From positions 62,001 through 126,000 of the forward strand of contig NZ_JABKAU010000007.1 of the NCBI RefSeq assembly GCF_013377885.1: a stretch of DNA of 64,000 bases. The letters run 5' to 3'. Below, one piece after another: positions 8,096 through 16,015 of the stretch. How positions within the stretch are numbered: position 1 is the stretch's first letter; every line of letters begins with the position of its first letter. Source of the DNA: Hymenobacter lapidiphilus. Its GTDB lineage: Bacteria; Bacteroidota; Bacteroidia; Cytophagales; Hymenobacteraceae. Under the pieces are notes generated by a model, which had not been told where the DNA came from, ran no database searches, and saw only the letters and a program-made list of their open reading frames with translations. The translations under genes and the position numbers were made by a program.

Positions 8096-8515
8096 ATGAC
8101 CATTGCCACTGCTTCGCTTGCCGACTTCCTGGAACTCACCCATCGCCCCGATTTGGGCATTATTGCGGCCCGCTGGCTCCGGCCCACTACCTCGGGCGAG
8201 CTGCGGGCGGGCTACCAGCTGCTGCTGCGCTACGCTGGTAGTTGTAGCGACTGCCACTGCTGGCTGATTGATGCCCGCCGCCGCGTGCGGGTAGACCTGG
8301 GCGACGTACACTGGCTGACGGAGCAATTTTACCCTACGCTGCGGCAGCAAATAGGCCACCATGTGTTTCTGGCTTTCCTGGTAGCCCCTTACCAGCTCGA
8401 AGATTCCCAGGACGATGCGCTGCCCGCTATGCCCCACACCCACGGCAACGACTGCTCGGTGCACCAATTCACCGACGAAGGGGAAGCCGTACGCTGGCTT
8501 CGCTCGCGCCGGTAA
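8096..8515 (+). CDS. SpoIIAA/STAS-like small protein, paralogue A
   Basis: A 139-residue cytosolic protein; the ATG at 8096 is preferred because it begins where its paralogues begin. Shared family positions are HRPDLGIIAARW, then a Tyr-Leu helix, WLIDARRR, a downstream DVHWLTEQF helix, VFLAFLVAPY and a closing FTDEGEAVRWL. Paralogues are at 11866-12291 and 63209-63604. The alternating strand/helix layout recalls SpoIIAA-like (STAS-type) regulators, but that is a fold guess. This copy has three extra Cys residues (CSDCHC) and a His-rich insertion (PHTHGNDCSVH) that the others lack. Confidence 0.7.
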   Translation: MTIATASLADFLELTHRPDLGIIAARWLRPTTSGELRAGYQLLLRYAGSCSDCHCWLIDARRRVRVDLGDVHWLTEQFYPTLRQQIGHHVFLAFLVAPYQLEDSQDDALPAMPHTHGNDCSVHQFTDEGEAVRWLRSRR

Positions 8516-8549
8516 GCTACCAGCCAGACGGTCTTTTTTTTTAACTTTT

Positions 8550-8592
8550 AGAAGTTGGATTATTAGGGCTTTGCCTAATAATCCAACTTCTT
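8550..8592. terminator. long perfect hairpin after paralogue A
   Basis: Arms TAGAAGTTGGATTATTAGG and CCTAATAATCCAACTTCTTA around a 6-base loop. A T tract lies on the left side (TTTTTTTTTAA at about 8534), the orientation for a minus-strand terminator. No minus-strand gene is near, so its role is open. The rest of 8516-8745 is AT-rich and shows no gene. Confidence 0.6.
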
Positions 8593-8745
8593 ATCGTTTA
8601 TATAGGCTGTGCAAAATATTCGTGGAAAGATGAATTTTTATAGTACCTGATTTTCGTTTACCTTCATTGTGAGCTAACTACTTCGCAACCGAAGAGACGA
8701 AAACACTTCCAACAGGCCTTTACATCCACTCTTTCCTTCTTCTAT

Positions 8746-9066
8746 ATGTTCAAAACGCTACTTTTCCTTTTGCTGGCTTTTGCCATGATGCTGGATCCGG
8801 CACCAGCCCGCGCTACTGCTGAAGCGCACGCCACTGCTAACGGCGCTATACTACTGGCGCCCGCCACGGCCGAGGGTGGCTTTTTCCGGCGCAGCCCACG
8901 CAAGGGCCGTCCTAACTACATGAGCTACAAGGGCGGTGCCCGTAAAAAAATGAAGAAGCTGGGGCCTGTGCGTCGTTGGAAGCTACGGCGCAAAGCCCAG
9001 GCCAAGCGCCGCACCCAGGGACCAAGCATAAAAGCCGGCGTTCCGACCCGGGTGATGAAAAAATAG
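8746..9066 (+). CDS. secreted, strongly basic small protein
   Basis: 106 residues: a signal peptide (MFKTLLFLLLAFAMMLDPAPARA), an Ala-rich stretch to about residue 42, and a C-terminal half dominated by Lys and Arg (RRSPRKGRPNYMSYKGG, ARKKMKKLGPVRRWKLRRK). The mature part has a very high positive charge and few acidic residues. It could bind nucleic acid or anionic envelope polymers, or act as a cationic peptide; nothing in the sequence decides. A strong terminator follows directly, which supports a real transcript. Confidence 0.65.
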   Translation: MFKTLLFLLLAFAMMLDPAPARATAEAHATANGAILLAPATAEGGFFRRSPRKGRPNYMSYKGGARKKMKKLGPVRRWKLRRKAQAKRRTQGPSIKAGVPTRVMKK

Positions 9067-9087
9067 CCAGCCTTTTTGTTGGTCTGC

Positions 9088-9122
9088 CAAAGCCGCTTCC
9101 TGCCCGGGAAGCGGCTTTTTTG
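9088..9122 (+). terminator. Rho-independent terminator
   Basis: Arms AAAGCCGCTTCC and GGAAGCGGCTTT around TGCCCG, then T6. It lies 22 bases after the basic protein's stop. Confidence 0.92.
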
Positions 9123-9320
9123 CAATAAGGGCGCGGCCAATATCAGCCAACCAAACACCACAATGCGCGTTTAGTCAGGAAGAGCATTAGTAAAACCAAC
9201 CTTGCTCAACTTACTCCTGTGGCCCTCCACCCCATGGCCACCATGGCCCGGCGGCAGCTGGCCTGGGTGCTGGCCCGGCCAATGGCGGCCGCACGGGAGC
9301 CCCTTTCAACCCACATTTGC

Positions 9321-10853
9321 ATGAACGAAGTAATTGAAATCCGCCACCTGCAGGCCAACGACTACGAATCATTTGACGCGGCCATGCGGCGGGCCTACCC
9401 CGAAATGGGTAGCTACTGGCCGGCCAAGTCGCTGGAGCGGCTCCGGGAGCTGTTTCCGATGGGGCAGCTGGTAGTAACCATAAATGGGGCAGTGGTAGCG
9501 GCCGCGCTGGCCATTATTGTGGAGCGCGCCAAGTACCCCGACGAGCACACCTACCGCCAGATTACCGGCGAGTATACCTTCAGCACCCACGACCCGGCCG
9601 GCGACACGCTGTATGGCATCGAAGTGTTCGTGGACCCCGACTACCGCGGGCGGCGGCTGGCACGGCGGCTTTATGAGGCGCGCAAGGAGCTGTGCGAGCG
9701 GCTTAACCTGCGGGCCATTACGTTTGGAGCCCGCATTGCCGGCTACCGCGAGTACCAGGAGGCCATGACGCCCAAGGACTACGTGCAGCGGGTAAAAAAC
9801 CGCGAAATCGTGGACCCGGCCCTCAACTTCCAGCTCTCCAACGACTTTCACCCGGTGCGCGTGATTCGGGGCTACCTGCCCGGCGACGAGGCCTCGGGCA
9901 ACTATGCCCTGCTGATGGAGTGGGACAACATGCTCTACAGCCAGCGCCCTGCCAGCGCCGTAGCCCCCAAAACCCAGGTGCGGCTGGGCCTGGTGCAGTG
10001 GCAGATGCGCCTCTATGACAGCTTCGACGACCTGTTTCAGCAGGTCGAATACTTTGTGGATGCGCTGTCGGCGTACCGGGCCGACTTTGCCCTGTTCCCG
10101 GAGCTGTTCCATGGCCCGCTGATGGCCGAAACCAATGAGCTGTCCGAAATTGATGCCATCCGCAAGCTCAGCCAGTTTTCGCCCGAAATCCTGCACCGCT
10201 TTACGCAGCTGGCCGTCAAGTACCACATCAACATCATTACCGGCTCGATGCCCGAGCTGGCCCCCGATGGCCAGCTGATGAACGTGGGCTACCTTTGCCG
10301 CCGCAACGGCACTACCGAGCGCTACGAGAAAATCCATGTAACACCCAACGAAGCCAAGTATTGGGCCCTGAAGGGCGGTAACAGCCTCCAGACCTTCGAT
10401 ACCGACAGCGGCCGGATAGGTGTGCTCATCTGCTACGACTCGGAGTTTCCGGAGCTGGCGCGCCTGCTGGCCGACCAGGGCATGGACATCCTGTTCGTGC
10501 CCTTCCTCACCGACACCCAGACGGCCTACTCGCGGGTGCGGCACTGCGCCCAGGCCCGGGCCATCGAAAACGAGTGCTACGTGGCCATTGCCGGCTCGGT
10601 GGGCAACCTGCCGCGGGTGAAAAACATGGATATCCAGTACGCCCAGTCGGCCGTGCTCACCCCCTGCGACTTCTCGTTTCCGACTACCGGCGTGAAGAGT
10701 GAGGCCACGCCCAACACCGAGATGATCCTGGTAACCGACGTAGACCTCTCGATTCTCGACAAGCTGCGCCAGCAGGGCAGCGTGCAGAACCTGCGCAGCC
10801 GCCGCCACGACGTGTATTCGCTCAGCTCGGCCCAACTGATGCCCAAGCACTAG
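9321..10853 (+). CDS. GNAT acetyltransferase - carbon-nitrogen hydrolase fusion
   Basis: 510 residues from the ATG at 9321; the frame is open back to 9219, but that stretch has no domain. The first ~200 residues form a GNAT domain (IEVFVDPDYRGRRLARRLYEARKEL, an acetyl-CoA pyrophosphate loop). From about residue 215 a nitrilase-superfamily domain follows, with the Glu-Lys-Cys triad visible as LFPELF, RYEKIHVTPNE and VLICYDSEFPELAR. Such fusions are widespread and usually labelled 'bifunctional GNAT/carbon-nitrogen hydrolase'. The substrate is unknown; the hydrolase half probably cleaves an amide or deaminates a metabolite. It is monocistronic. Confidence 0.9.
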   Translation: MNEVIEIRHLQANDYESFDAAMRRAYPEMGSYWPAKSLERLRELFPMGQLVVTINGAVVAAALAIIVERAKYPDEHTYRQITGEYTFSTHDPAGDTLYGIEVFVDPDYRGRRLARRLYEARKELCERLNLRAITFGARIAGYREYQEAMTPKDYVQRVKNREIVDPALNFQLSNDFHPVRVIRGYLPGDEASGNYALLMEWDNMLYSQRPASAVAPKTQVRLGLVQWQMRLYDSFDDLFQQVEYFVDALSAYRADFALFPELFHGPLMAETNELSEIDAIRKLSQFSPEILHRFTQLAVKYHINIITGSMPELAPDGQLMNVGYLCRRNGTTERYEKIHVTPNEAKYWALKGGNSLQTFDTDSGRIGVLICYDSEFPELARLLADQGMDILFVPFLTDTQTAYSRVRHCAQARAIENECYVAIAGSVGNLPRVKNMDIQYAQSAVLTPCDFSFPTTGVKSEATPNTEMILVTDVDLSILDKLRQQGSVQNLRSRRHDVYSLSSAQLMPKH

Positions 10854-10942
10854 CAGGCGGCCACCCGGCCAACGCCGCCCGCCGGGTTGCCGTAACAGGT
10901 AGCATAGGGCTGGTGCCCTGCTTCCACTTAGCTTCCTCCCAT

Positions 10943-11266
10943 ATGTTTCGTTTCCTGACCATTGCCCTGCTGCTGGGTGGCCTGAGCGCCCCGTTCGGGG
11001 CCCGCGCTCAGAATCGCGCCCCTGTTACGCCCACCCGCCATCAGCCCACCGAACGCATCAGTCCGGTGCCGGGCGTGGTACTGCCCACCGGGGCCAGCCA
11101 GGGTAGCGCCACCCCGCTGCCGGTACCAGCCGTCGAGCCCAATGCCCAGCTGCCCATGCCCAAAGTGCAGTTCGGGCAGGTAAGCGTCGATTCGGTGCAG
11201 ATGCAGACGGCCCCACCGGCCCCCAGGCCGCCCGTACGCAGCCAGAAACGCCGTTCGCGCCAGTAA
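10943..11266 (+). CDS. small secreted Pro-rich hypothetical protein
   Basis: 107 residues from the ATG at 10943, where a signal peptide starts (MFRFLTIALLLGGLSAPFGARAQ). The mature part is Pro/Thr-rich and lacks predicted structure, ending in a basic tail (RPPVRSQKRRSRQ). No family is recognised. It converges with the lipoprotein gene at 11427-11705 across a very long hairpin. Confidence 0.55.
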   Translation: MFRFLTIALLLGGLSAPFGARAQNRAPVTPTRHQPTERISPVPGVVLPTGASQGSATPLPVPAVEPNAQLPMPKVQFGQVSVDSVQMQTAPPAPRPPVRSQKRRSRQ

Positions 11267-11297
11267 GCGACTGTTGCCGGTAGTAGCCGCCACTTCA

Positions 11298-11416
11298 CCT
11301 GATCAGCCCAAACAAAGCAGCCCGAAGCGGTGCGCTGGGTGTAACGAGGCAGTGGTTTTCACTTCCCCGGCACACCCAGCGCACCGCTTCGGGCTGCTTT
11401 GTTTGGGCTGATCAGG
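11298..11416. terminator. 45-base perfect inverted repeat between convergent genes
   Basis: The left arm at 11298-11342 (begins CCTGATCAGCCCAAACAAAG) and the right arm at 11372-11416 are exact reverse complements over 45 bases, with a 29-base spacer. Each arm holds GCAGCCCGAAGCGGTGCGC followed outward by a short T or A run (CTTTGTTTG). A bidirectional terminator is the simplest reading. The length is far beyond what termination needs. Confidence 0.75.
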
Positions 11417-11426
11417 TAACGGCGGG

Positions 11427-11705
11427 CTACTTCACCTTCACGGTGCCGTCGTCGGCGTCGCGCTTTATTTTGTTGCCGTTGACATCTTTTATCTTGATGT
11501 CGCCATCGGCCTGCTTCTTGATTTTGCTGCCATCGTCGCCTTTAATAGTGGTGCCGGCCGGCAGGTCGGCGGCGCGCTCCACGGGGGTTTCGGTGGTTTC
11601 GGCAGTGCTGATGTCGGTGGCGGGCTGTTCGGTGGTTTGCGAGCAGGCGCCGAGGAGCAGCGTGAGGGCAGTGGCGGTACTCAGAAGCAGGGAAACGCGT
11701 TGCAT
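11427..11705 (-). CDS. small lipoprotein with Lys/Asp repeats
   Basis: A 92-residue protein with a lipobox (LLLGACSQ, Cys at about 21). A Thr/Glu-rich linker follows, then a repeat-like C-terminal half: TTIKGDDGSKIKKQADGDIKIKD, then VNGNKIKRDADDGTVKVK. The repeating 'G-x-K-I-K' strands suggest a small beta solenoid or sheet. I do not recognise a named family. It is monocistronic. Confidence 0.65.
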   Translation of the reverse strand: MQRVSLLLSTATALTLLLGACSQTTEQPATDISTAETTETPVERAADLPAGTTIKGDDGSKIKKQADGDIKIKDVNGNKIKRDADDGTVKVK

Positions 11706-11840
11706 GGTGGGAAAAAGTCGATGAGGAATGAAAACCGGTGGCCCCGCCCGGAGCCACTGTGCCCCTCCTACGGGCCACAGAGCTGTCGCGTTGGCGGTTA
11801 ACCAACACAGCTGCTACATCCGCAGCATCAGTGCTTTCCG

Positions 11841-11848
11841 TAGCTTTG
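11841..11848 (+). promoter_or_regulatory. -7 promoter element for paralogue B
   Basis: TAGCTTTG matches the Bacteroidota -7 consensus TAnnTTTG and lies 17 bases before the ATG at 11866. No clear -33 TTG is seen at the usual spacing. Confidence 0.45.
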
Positions 11849-11865
11849 CTTTCCACTCCTCCGCC

Positions 11866-12291
11866 ATGGCCTCCGATACTCCCGCCGAGCTGCTCCAACT
11901 CACCTACCGCGCCGACCTGAACCTGCTGGTGGGCCGCTGGACCCATCAGCCCGAGCCGGCCCTGCTGCCCGCCGCTTACCAGCAGCTGGCCCACGTGGCC
12001 CAGGCCCACACCTGCAGCTACTGGCTCCAGGACATCCGCCGCCGCGTCGTCAACGACCCGGACATTACCCTCTGGCTGCTCACCAACTATTTCCCCGATA
12101 TGGCCCGCCGCCTCGGAGGCCTCCGGGTAGCCTACCTCACCAGCCCTACCCTGCTGGCCCACATCATGGCCGACCCAGCCTTCAAGCCGGTGGAGTATTA
12201 CGACAGCAAGGCGTACCAAGTCCACTTTTTTGGCGATGAGGGCGCGGCGGTGGCGTGGCTGAAGGAGGGGCAGGCCGCCCGCCCGGTGTAG
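11866..12291 (+). CDS. SpoIIAA/STAS-like small protein, paralogue B
   Basis: 141 residues from the ATG at 11866, just downstream of a TAGCTTTG element; the frame is open to 11728, but that part is not conserved. It shares with paralogues A and C: TYRADLNLLVGRW, WLQDIRRR, DITLWLLTNYF, VAYLTSP and FGDEGAAVAWL. There is no signal peptide, so it should be cytosolic. Function is unknown. The stop codon TAG is the first part of a GTAGAGACGC hairpin repeat (12290-12313), so the final ...RPV residues abut a repeat. Confidence 0.72.
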   Translation: MASDTPAELLQLTYRADLNLLVGRWTHQPEPALLPAAYQQLAHVAQAHTCSYWLQDIRRRVVNDPDITLWLLTNYFPDMARRLGGLRVAYLTSPTLLAHIMADPAFKPVEYYDSKAYQVHFFGDEGAAVAWLKEGQAARPV

Positions 12292-12313
12292 AGACGCCGT
12301 ATTTTGCGTCTCT
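12290..12313. repeat. short GTAGAGACGC hairpin repeat
   Basis: Arms AGAGACGC and GCGTCTCT with an 8-base AT-rich loop. The motif GTAGAGACGC...GCGTCTC is a known type of dispersed hairpin in several bacterial phyla (from memory). It overlaps the stop codon of paralogue B and lies 83 bases before moeB. Confidence 0.55.
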
Positions 12314-12395
12314 TCGTGGCTGATGTTGTCCGTTCTGGGTTATCGTTCCGCACTGCCGTGCAACGACGAGACGCTACACTCACCTACTCCCGCTC

Positions 12396-13487
12396 ATGCT
12401 TACTCCCGAAGAACGCCGCCGCTACCGCCGCCACCTGCAGCTGCCCGAGATTGGCGAGGCGGGCCAGCTGAAACTGAAGGCGGCTCGGGTGCTGGTAGTG
12501 GGCGCGGGCGGACTGGGCTGCCCGGTGCTGCAGTACCTGGCAGCCGCCGGGGTGGGCACGCTGGGCATCGTGGATGCCGACGTGGTGGACGAGAGCAATC
12601 TGCACCGCCAGATACTGTTCGGGCCGGCCGACGTGGGGCGCACCAAGGCCACGGTGGCCGCCGAGGTACTGGCCCGGTTGAACCCGCTGGTCGCTACCGA
12701 GGTGCATGCCAAGCGGCTCGATGTGGCCAACGTGCGGGTGCTGGTGGAGGCCTACGATGTGGTGGTGGACGGCACCGACAACTTCGCCACCCGCTACCTG
12801 CTGAACGATGCCTGCGTGCTGCTGAACCGGCCGCTGGTGTCGGGGGCCATTTACAAGTTCGAGGGGCAGGTGAGCGTGTTCAACTACCAGGGCGGCCCCA
12901 CCTACCGCTGCCTGTTTCCGGTGCCGCCCGGCGCCGATGAAGCGCCCAACTGCTCGGCTACCGGCGTGCTGGGCGTGCTGCCCGGCGTGGTGGGCACGGC
13001 CCAGGCCACCGAAACGCTGAAGGTGCTGCTGAACCTGGGCGAGGTACTAAGTGGCCGACTCTGGCTCTTCGATGCCCTCACGTTTGCCACTCGCATCCTC
13101 AAGTTTGCCCGGCAGCCCGATCAGGCCGCCCTGCTCCTGGGCACCGCCGACCCCGCCGCCTACGCCGAGCTGTGCCAGCCGGTCCTGCCTACCATCTCGG
13201 CCACCGAGCTGCACCGTGCGTTGGCTGGCCCCGCTGCCCCGCTGCTGCTCGATGTGCGCGAACCCCACGAGTACGCCGCCGGCCACCTGCCCGGCGCAGT
13301 TTCGCTGCCCCTGAGCCAGCTGGACGCCCGCGCCGCCGAGGTGCCCGCCACCGGCCCGGTGGTAGTATACTGCCAGGGCGGCACCCGCAGCGCCCGCGCC
13401 TTGGAGCGCCTGCAAGCTGGCCGTGGCCTCGAAAACCTGCAGAGCCTGGAGGGCGGGCTGGCAGGGTATGAAGAAGGAACGGTGTAG
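12396..13487 (+). CDS. moeB: MoeB/ThiF-type adenylyltransferase with rhodanese domain
   Basis: 363 residues. Residues 1-250 are an E1-like domain that adenylates the C-terminal glycine of MoaD: nucleotide loop GAGGLG (36-41), DESNLHRQ, VDGTDNF and VLGVLPGVVGTAQATE. Residues 265-363 are a rhodanese domain with Cys326 in CQGGTRS, able to carry the sulfur for MoaD thiocarboxylation. The zinc site is mostly gone: the first CxxC reads T169-Y-R-C172 and the second pair is absent. It lies in the Moco locus with a molybdate transporter. The stop TAG is the start of a family B repeat. A ThiS or other ubiquitin-like partner is possible instead of MoaD. Confidence 0.85.
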   Translation: MLTPEERRRYRRHLQLPEIGEAGQLKLKAARVLVVGAGGLGCPVLQYLAAAGVGTLGIVDADVVDESNLHRQILFGPADVGRTKATVAAEVLARLNPLVATEVHAKRLDVANVRVLVEAYDVVVDGTDNFATRYLLNDACVLLNRPLVSGAIYKFEGQVSVFNYQGGPTYRCLFPVPPGADEAPNCSATGVLGVLPGVVGTAQATETLKVLLNLGEVLSGRLWLFDALTFATRILKFARQPDQAALLLGTADPAAYAELCQPVLPTISATELHRALAGPAAPLLLDVREPHEYAAGHLPGAVSLPLSQLDARAAEVPATGPVVVYCQGGTRSARALERLQAGRGLENLQSLEGGLAGYEEGTV

Positions 13488-13609
13488 GGGCGGGGCTTGT
13501 CCCCGCCCACCATTGAACGAGCCACCCACCACCGTTCATCGGCGGGCGGGCAGCAACGAACCGCCCGCCCGTCGATGAACGGCGGGGCGGGGGCAAGACC
13601 CGCCCCTAC
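13484..13609. repeat. GC-rich palindromic element, family B copy 1
   Basis: Begins GTAGGGGCGGGGCTTGTCCC and ends GCAAGACCCGCCCCTAC, with an inner GCCGATGAACGG-type inverted segment, 126 bases in all. Related copies are at 30094-30180, 33291-33392, 52660-52746 and 53974-54082. The TAG at its left end is the moeB stop codon. Confidence 0.9.
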
Positions 13610-13653
13610 ATCGTTCGGTGCCGTATCTTGCCGCTCTTCACGCCCACGCCGTT

Positions 13654-14847
13654 ATGCCCCTCACGCCTACCGAACCACTCATTCACTCGGCCACTCAGTC
13701 ACCAGCCCAGCGCCCGCGCCTTCGCTTCGACCGCAACGAGCTGGCCGGGGCCTTCGGCGACTTGGGCACTGACCTGCCCCTGCTCATCGGCGTAATTGCC
13801 GCCTCGGGCCTCGACAGCGCCGGGGTGCTCATCATGTTCGGGCTGATGCAGCTGTTTTCGGGGCTGTGGTATGGTATGCCCATGCCGGTGCAGCCCCTCA
13901 AGGCATTTGCGGCGCTGGTTATTGCCCAAAAAATCCCCGGCCGCATCATCTTCGGGGGCGGGCTGGCAGTGGGTGTGGGCATGCTGCTACTCTCGGTTAC
14001 GGGCCTCATTGATGGGCTGGCCCGGCTCGTGCCCAAGCCCGTCATCCGGGGCATCCAGTTCGGGCTGGCCCTGCAGCTTTCCACCCTGGCCCTCAAGCAG
14101 TACGTACCCGCCGACGGCCTTAGCGGCTACGCGCTGGCCGCGGCTGCCTTCCTGATAACGGTGGTGCTGCTGGGCAACCGCCGCTGGCCCGCCGCGCTGG
14201 TAGTAGTCAGCCTGGGCGTACTCTACGGGTTGGTCTTCAAACTCGATTTCGCCTCGGCCCAACAGGCACTGGGTTTACGCCTGCCCGGCTGGCACGTTCC
14301 ACAACTAGCCGATATCCTCACGGGCGCCGTGCTGCTGGCCCTACCCCAGATTCCGCTGTCGTTGGGCAACTCGGTGCTGGCCACCCGCCAAGTGGTGCAG
14401 GACTACTTTCCCGAACGGCCGATTACGGTGCGCAAAATCAGCTTCACTTACGCCCTCATGAACCTGGTGAACCCATTTTTGGGCGGCTTTCCGGTCTGCC
14501 ACGGCTCGGGCGGCATGGTGGGCCACTACACCTTCGGGGGCCGCACTGGCGGCTCGGTGGTAATTTACGGCGGGCTGTTTCTGGTGCTGGGCCTGTTCTT
14601 CAGCCAGGGTTTCCAGCAGCTGGTGCAGGTGTTCCCGCTGCCTATTCTGGGGGTGCTGCTGTTCTTCGAGGCCCTCAGCCTGGCGGCCCTGCTCCGCGAC
14701 ATCAGCACCGAGCGGACCCACCTGTTGCTGGCCCTGCTCACCGGCATCCTCTGCGCCGGCCTGCCCTACGGCTACCTCGTGGGCCTCACAGTAGGCACGG
14801 CCCTGTACTACGCCATGCGTCAGGGCTGGGTGGGTTTGGGGAAGTAA
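13654..14847 (+). CDS. MOT1-type molybdate/sulfate transporter
   Basis: 397 residues with about 10-12 membrane helices. MOT1 signatures are present: ELAGAFGDLGTDLPLLIG, GMPMPVQPLKAFAA and PQIPLSLGNSVLATRQ. The start at 13654 places ~30 hydrophilic residues before the first helix. MOT1 proteins in plants, algae and bacteria import molybdate with high affinity; the family is related to SulP carriers but lacks a STAS domain, as here. Its position just after moeB, within a Moco gene cluster without modABC, supports molybdate over sulfate. It probably shares a transcript with moeB across the family B repeat. Confidence 0.87.
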   Translation: MPLTPTEPLIHSATQSPAQRPRLRFDRNELAGAFGDLGTDLPLLIGVIAASGLDSAGVLIMFGLMQLFSGLWYGMPMPVQPLKAFAALVIAQKIPGRIIFGGGLAVGVGMLLLSVTGLIDGLARLVPKPVIRGIQFGLALQLSTLALKQYVPADGLSGYALAAAAFLITVVLLGNRRWPAALVVVSLGVLYGLVFKLDFASAQQALGLRLPGWHVPQLADILTGAVLLALPQIPLSLGNSVLATRQVVQDYFPERPITVRKISFTYALMNLVNPFLGGFPVCHGSGGMVGHYTFGGRTGGSVVIYGGLFLVLGLFFSQGFQQLVQVFPLPILGVLLFFEALSLAALLRDISTERTHLLLALLTGILCAGLPYGYLVGLTVGTALYYAMRQGWVGLGK

Positions 14848-14878
14848 TGGGTCAATGAGCAATGGGTAACGACAGAAC

Positions 14879-14991
14879 GTCATTCTGAGCGAAGCGGAGC
14901 GTAGTCGAAGAATCTCTACCGCTTCGTTGGATTACCATTGCAACGAAGCGGTAGAGATTCTTCGACTACGCTCCGCTTCGCTCAGAATGAC
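14879..14991. repeat. perfect 51-base-arm palindrome (GTCATTCTGAGC family)
   Basis: The left arm 14879-14929 (begins GTCATTCTGAGCGAAGCGGA) and the right arm 14941-14991 are exact reverse complements with an 11-base loop. The inner stem CTCTACCGCTTCGTTG is shared with family A. It lies between the convergent molybdate transporter and DUF2490 genes. A run of six Ts follows the right arm, so it could also end transcription from the left. Confidence 0.9.
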
Positions 14992-15005
14992 CTTTTTTAC
15001 ACCGT

Positions 15006-15854
15006 TCAATCCGCCTGAAACGGCGTGAATGGAGCAGGCTTGTCCTCAGCCTTGGCGCGGGCGATGCGGTAGACCACCGACAGCACGAGGTTATTCTTGT
15101 ACTGGCGGCCGCGGGCGATGAACTGGCCGGTGCCGGCCTGGGCACGGGCGGGCAGCCAATCAACCTGGTTGAGCCAGGCGTCCTGCACCGTTACGCCTCG
15201 GTTGAGCTGTACGCCGGCCCCCGCGTAGGCCCGGTTGCGCTCGAAATACGGCCCGCGCGGGTCGAGAAACACCTCGTTGTACACCGACAGAAATGCCGTG
15301 CCGGGCTGCATAGTGGGGTTGTTCAGCGGCAGCACCGCACTGAGGCGGTAGCGCTGCCGCCCCCGGTAGCGGGCCTGGTTCACGGGCACCACATCGTCGC
15401 GGAAGCGCGTCCAGCGCTGCTCCACCCGAAACCGGTGCTCCAGCTTGATGCGGCCCACCGGCTGGGTGAAGGTATACTGCTGCCACACGCGCCTCTCCAG
15501 GGCCAGATACCCCTCGCTCAGGTCGCGGTAGTCGGCCGTGGAGTAGCGGCCGATGCCCAGCAGCACCGTGAAGTTGTCGGTTACGTTGTAGCTGACGCCA
15601 CCCTTGATTTCGTTGTAGAAGAACTCGCGCAACAGGGCATTGGAGCGGGCCTGCAGCTCGAAGTAGCCGCCCCAGCCCTTGGGCCCACCGGGCAGCACCG
15701 CCGTTCCAATCGCCCAGGAGCCCCACTGCCGGTCGGGGGGCCGGGGGGCCGTCTGGGCCCGGGCCACGGAGGGGGCCAACGCGGCCAGCGCCACAACCGA
15801 TACCAGCATAATCCGGCAACGAGGCTTGGTAGACAAGGGGAAAAAGCGCTTCAT
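15006..15854 (-). CDS. DUF2490 outer-membrane protein
   Basis: 282 residues from the ATG at 15854; a TTG three codons earlier is less likely. A basic N-terminus and signal peptide end at ARAQ (about 34). The rest alternates short amphipathic strands typical of a beta-barrel (WGGYFELQARSN, NFTVLLGIGRYS, RIKLEHRFRVEQRW, LVLSVVYRIA). This pattern fits DUF2490, exported Bacteroidota proteins of unknown function. A TACCTTTG element lies only six bases before the ATG, suggesting a leaderless transcript. Confidence 0.78.
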   Translation of the reverse strand: MKRFFPLSTKPRCRIMLVSVVALAALAPSVARAQTAPRPPDRQWGSWAIGTAVLPGGPKGWGGYFELQARSNALLREFFYNEIKGGVSYNVTDNFTVLLGIGRYSTADYRDLSEGYLALERRVWQQYTFTQPVGRIKLEHRFRVEQRWTRFRDDVVPVNQARYRGRQRYRLSAVLPLNNPTMQPGTAFLSVYNEVFLDPRGPYFERNRAYAGAGVQLNRGVTVQDAWLNQVDWLPARAQAGTGQFIARGRQYKNNLVLSVVYRIARAKAEDKPAPFTPFQAD

Positions 15855-15860
15855 GATACC

Positions 15861-15868
15861 CAAAGGTA
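15861..15868 (-). promoter_or_regulatory. -7 promoter element of the DUF2490 gene
   Basis: On the minus strand TACCTTTG matches TAnnTTTG exactly and is followed by six bases and then ATG. Confidence 0.45.
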
Positions 15869-15974
15869 GCCAGCCGGGTATTGGCTGCGCCCTGGCCTGC
15901 CAATACCCGCGCCCGCGCCGCAGGAGGCCGAAACCCGCCCAGAGCCGGCAGCCACCTGTCGCGACGATGCCAAC

Positions 15975-16015
15975 GAAGCTGTTTAGAAAGTCAAAAGAAC
16001 GTCATGCTTCATCTG
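15975..16015. repeat. family A end fragment fused to the HTH gene
   Basis: GAAGCTGTTTAGAAAGTCAA and the following AAGAACGTCATGCTTCATCTG match the terminal ~35 bases of the family A elements at 1545, 40951 and 44891, with only one or two changes. The rest of the element is missing. It provides the stop codon and last codons of the HTH gene at 15983-16195. Confidence 0.8.

Noticed and set aside
9369..10850. 493-residue open frame antisense to the GNAT-nitrilase gene
   Set aside because: The plus strand encodes both catalytic motif sets; the minus frame is a codon-bias shadow.
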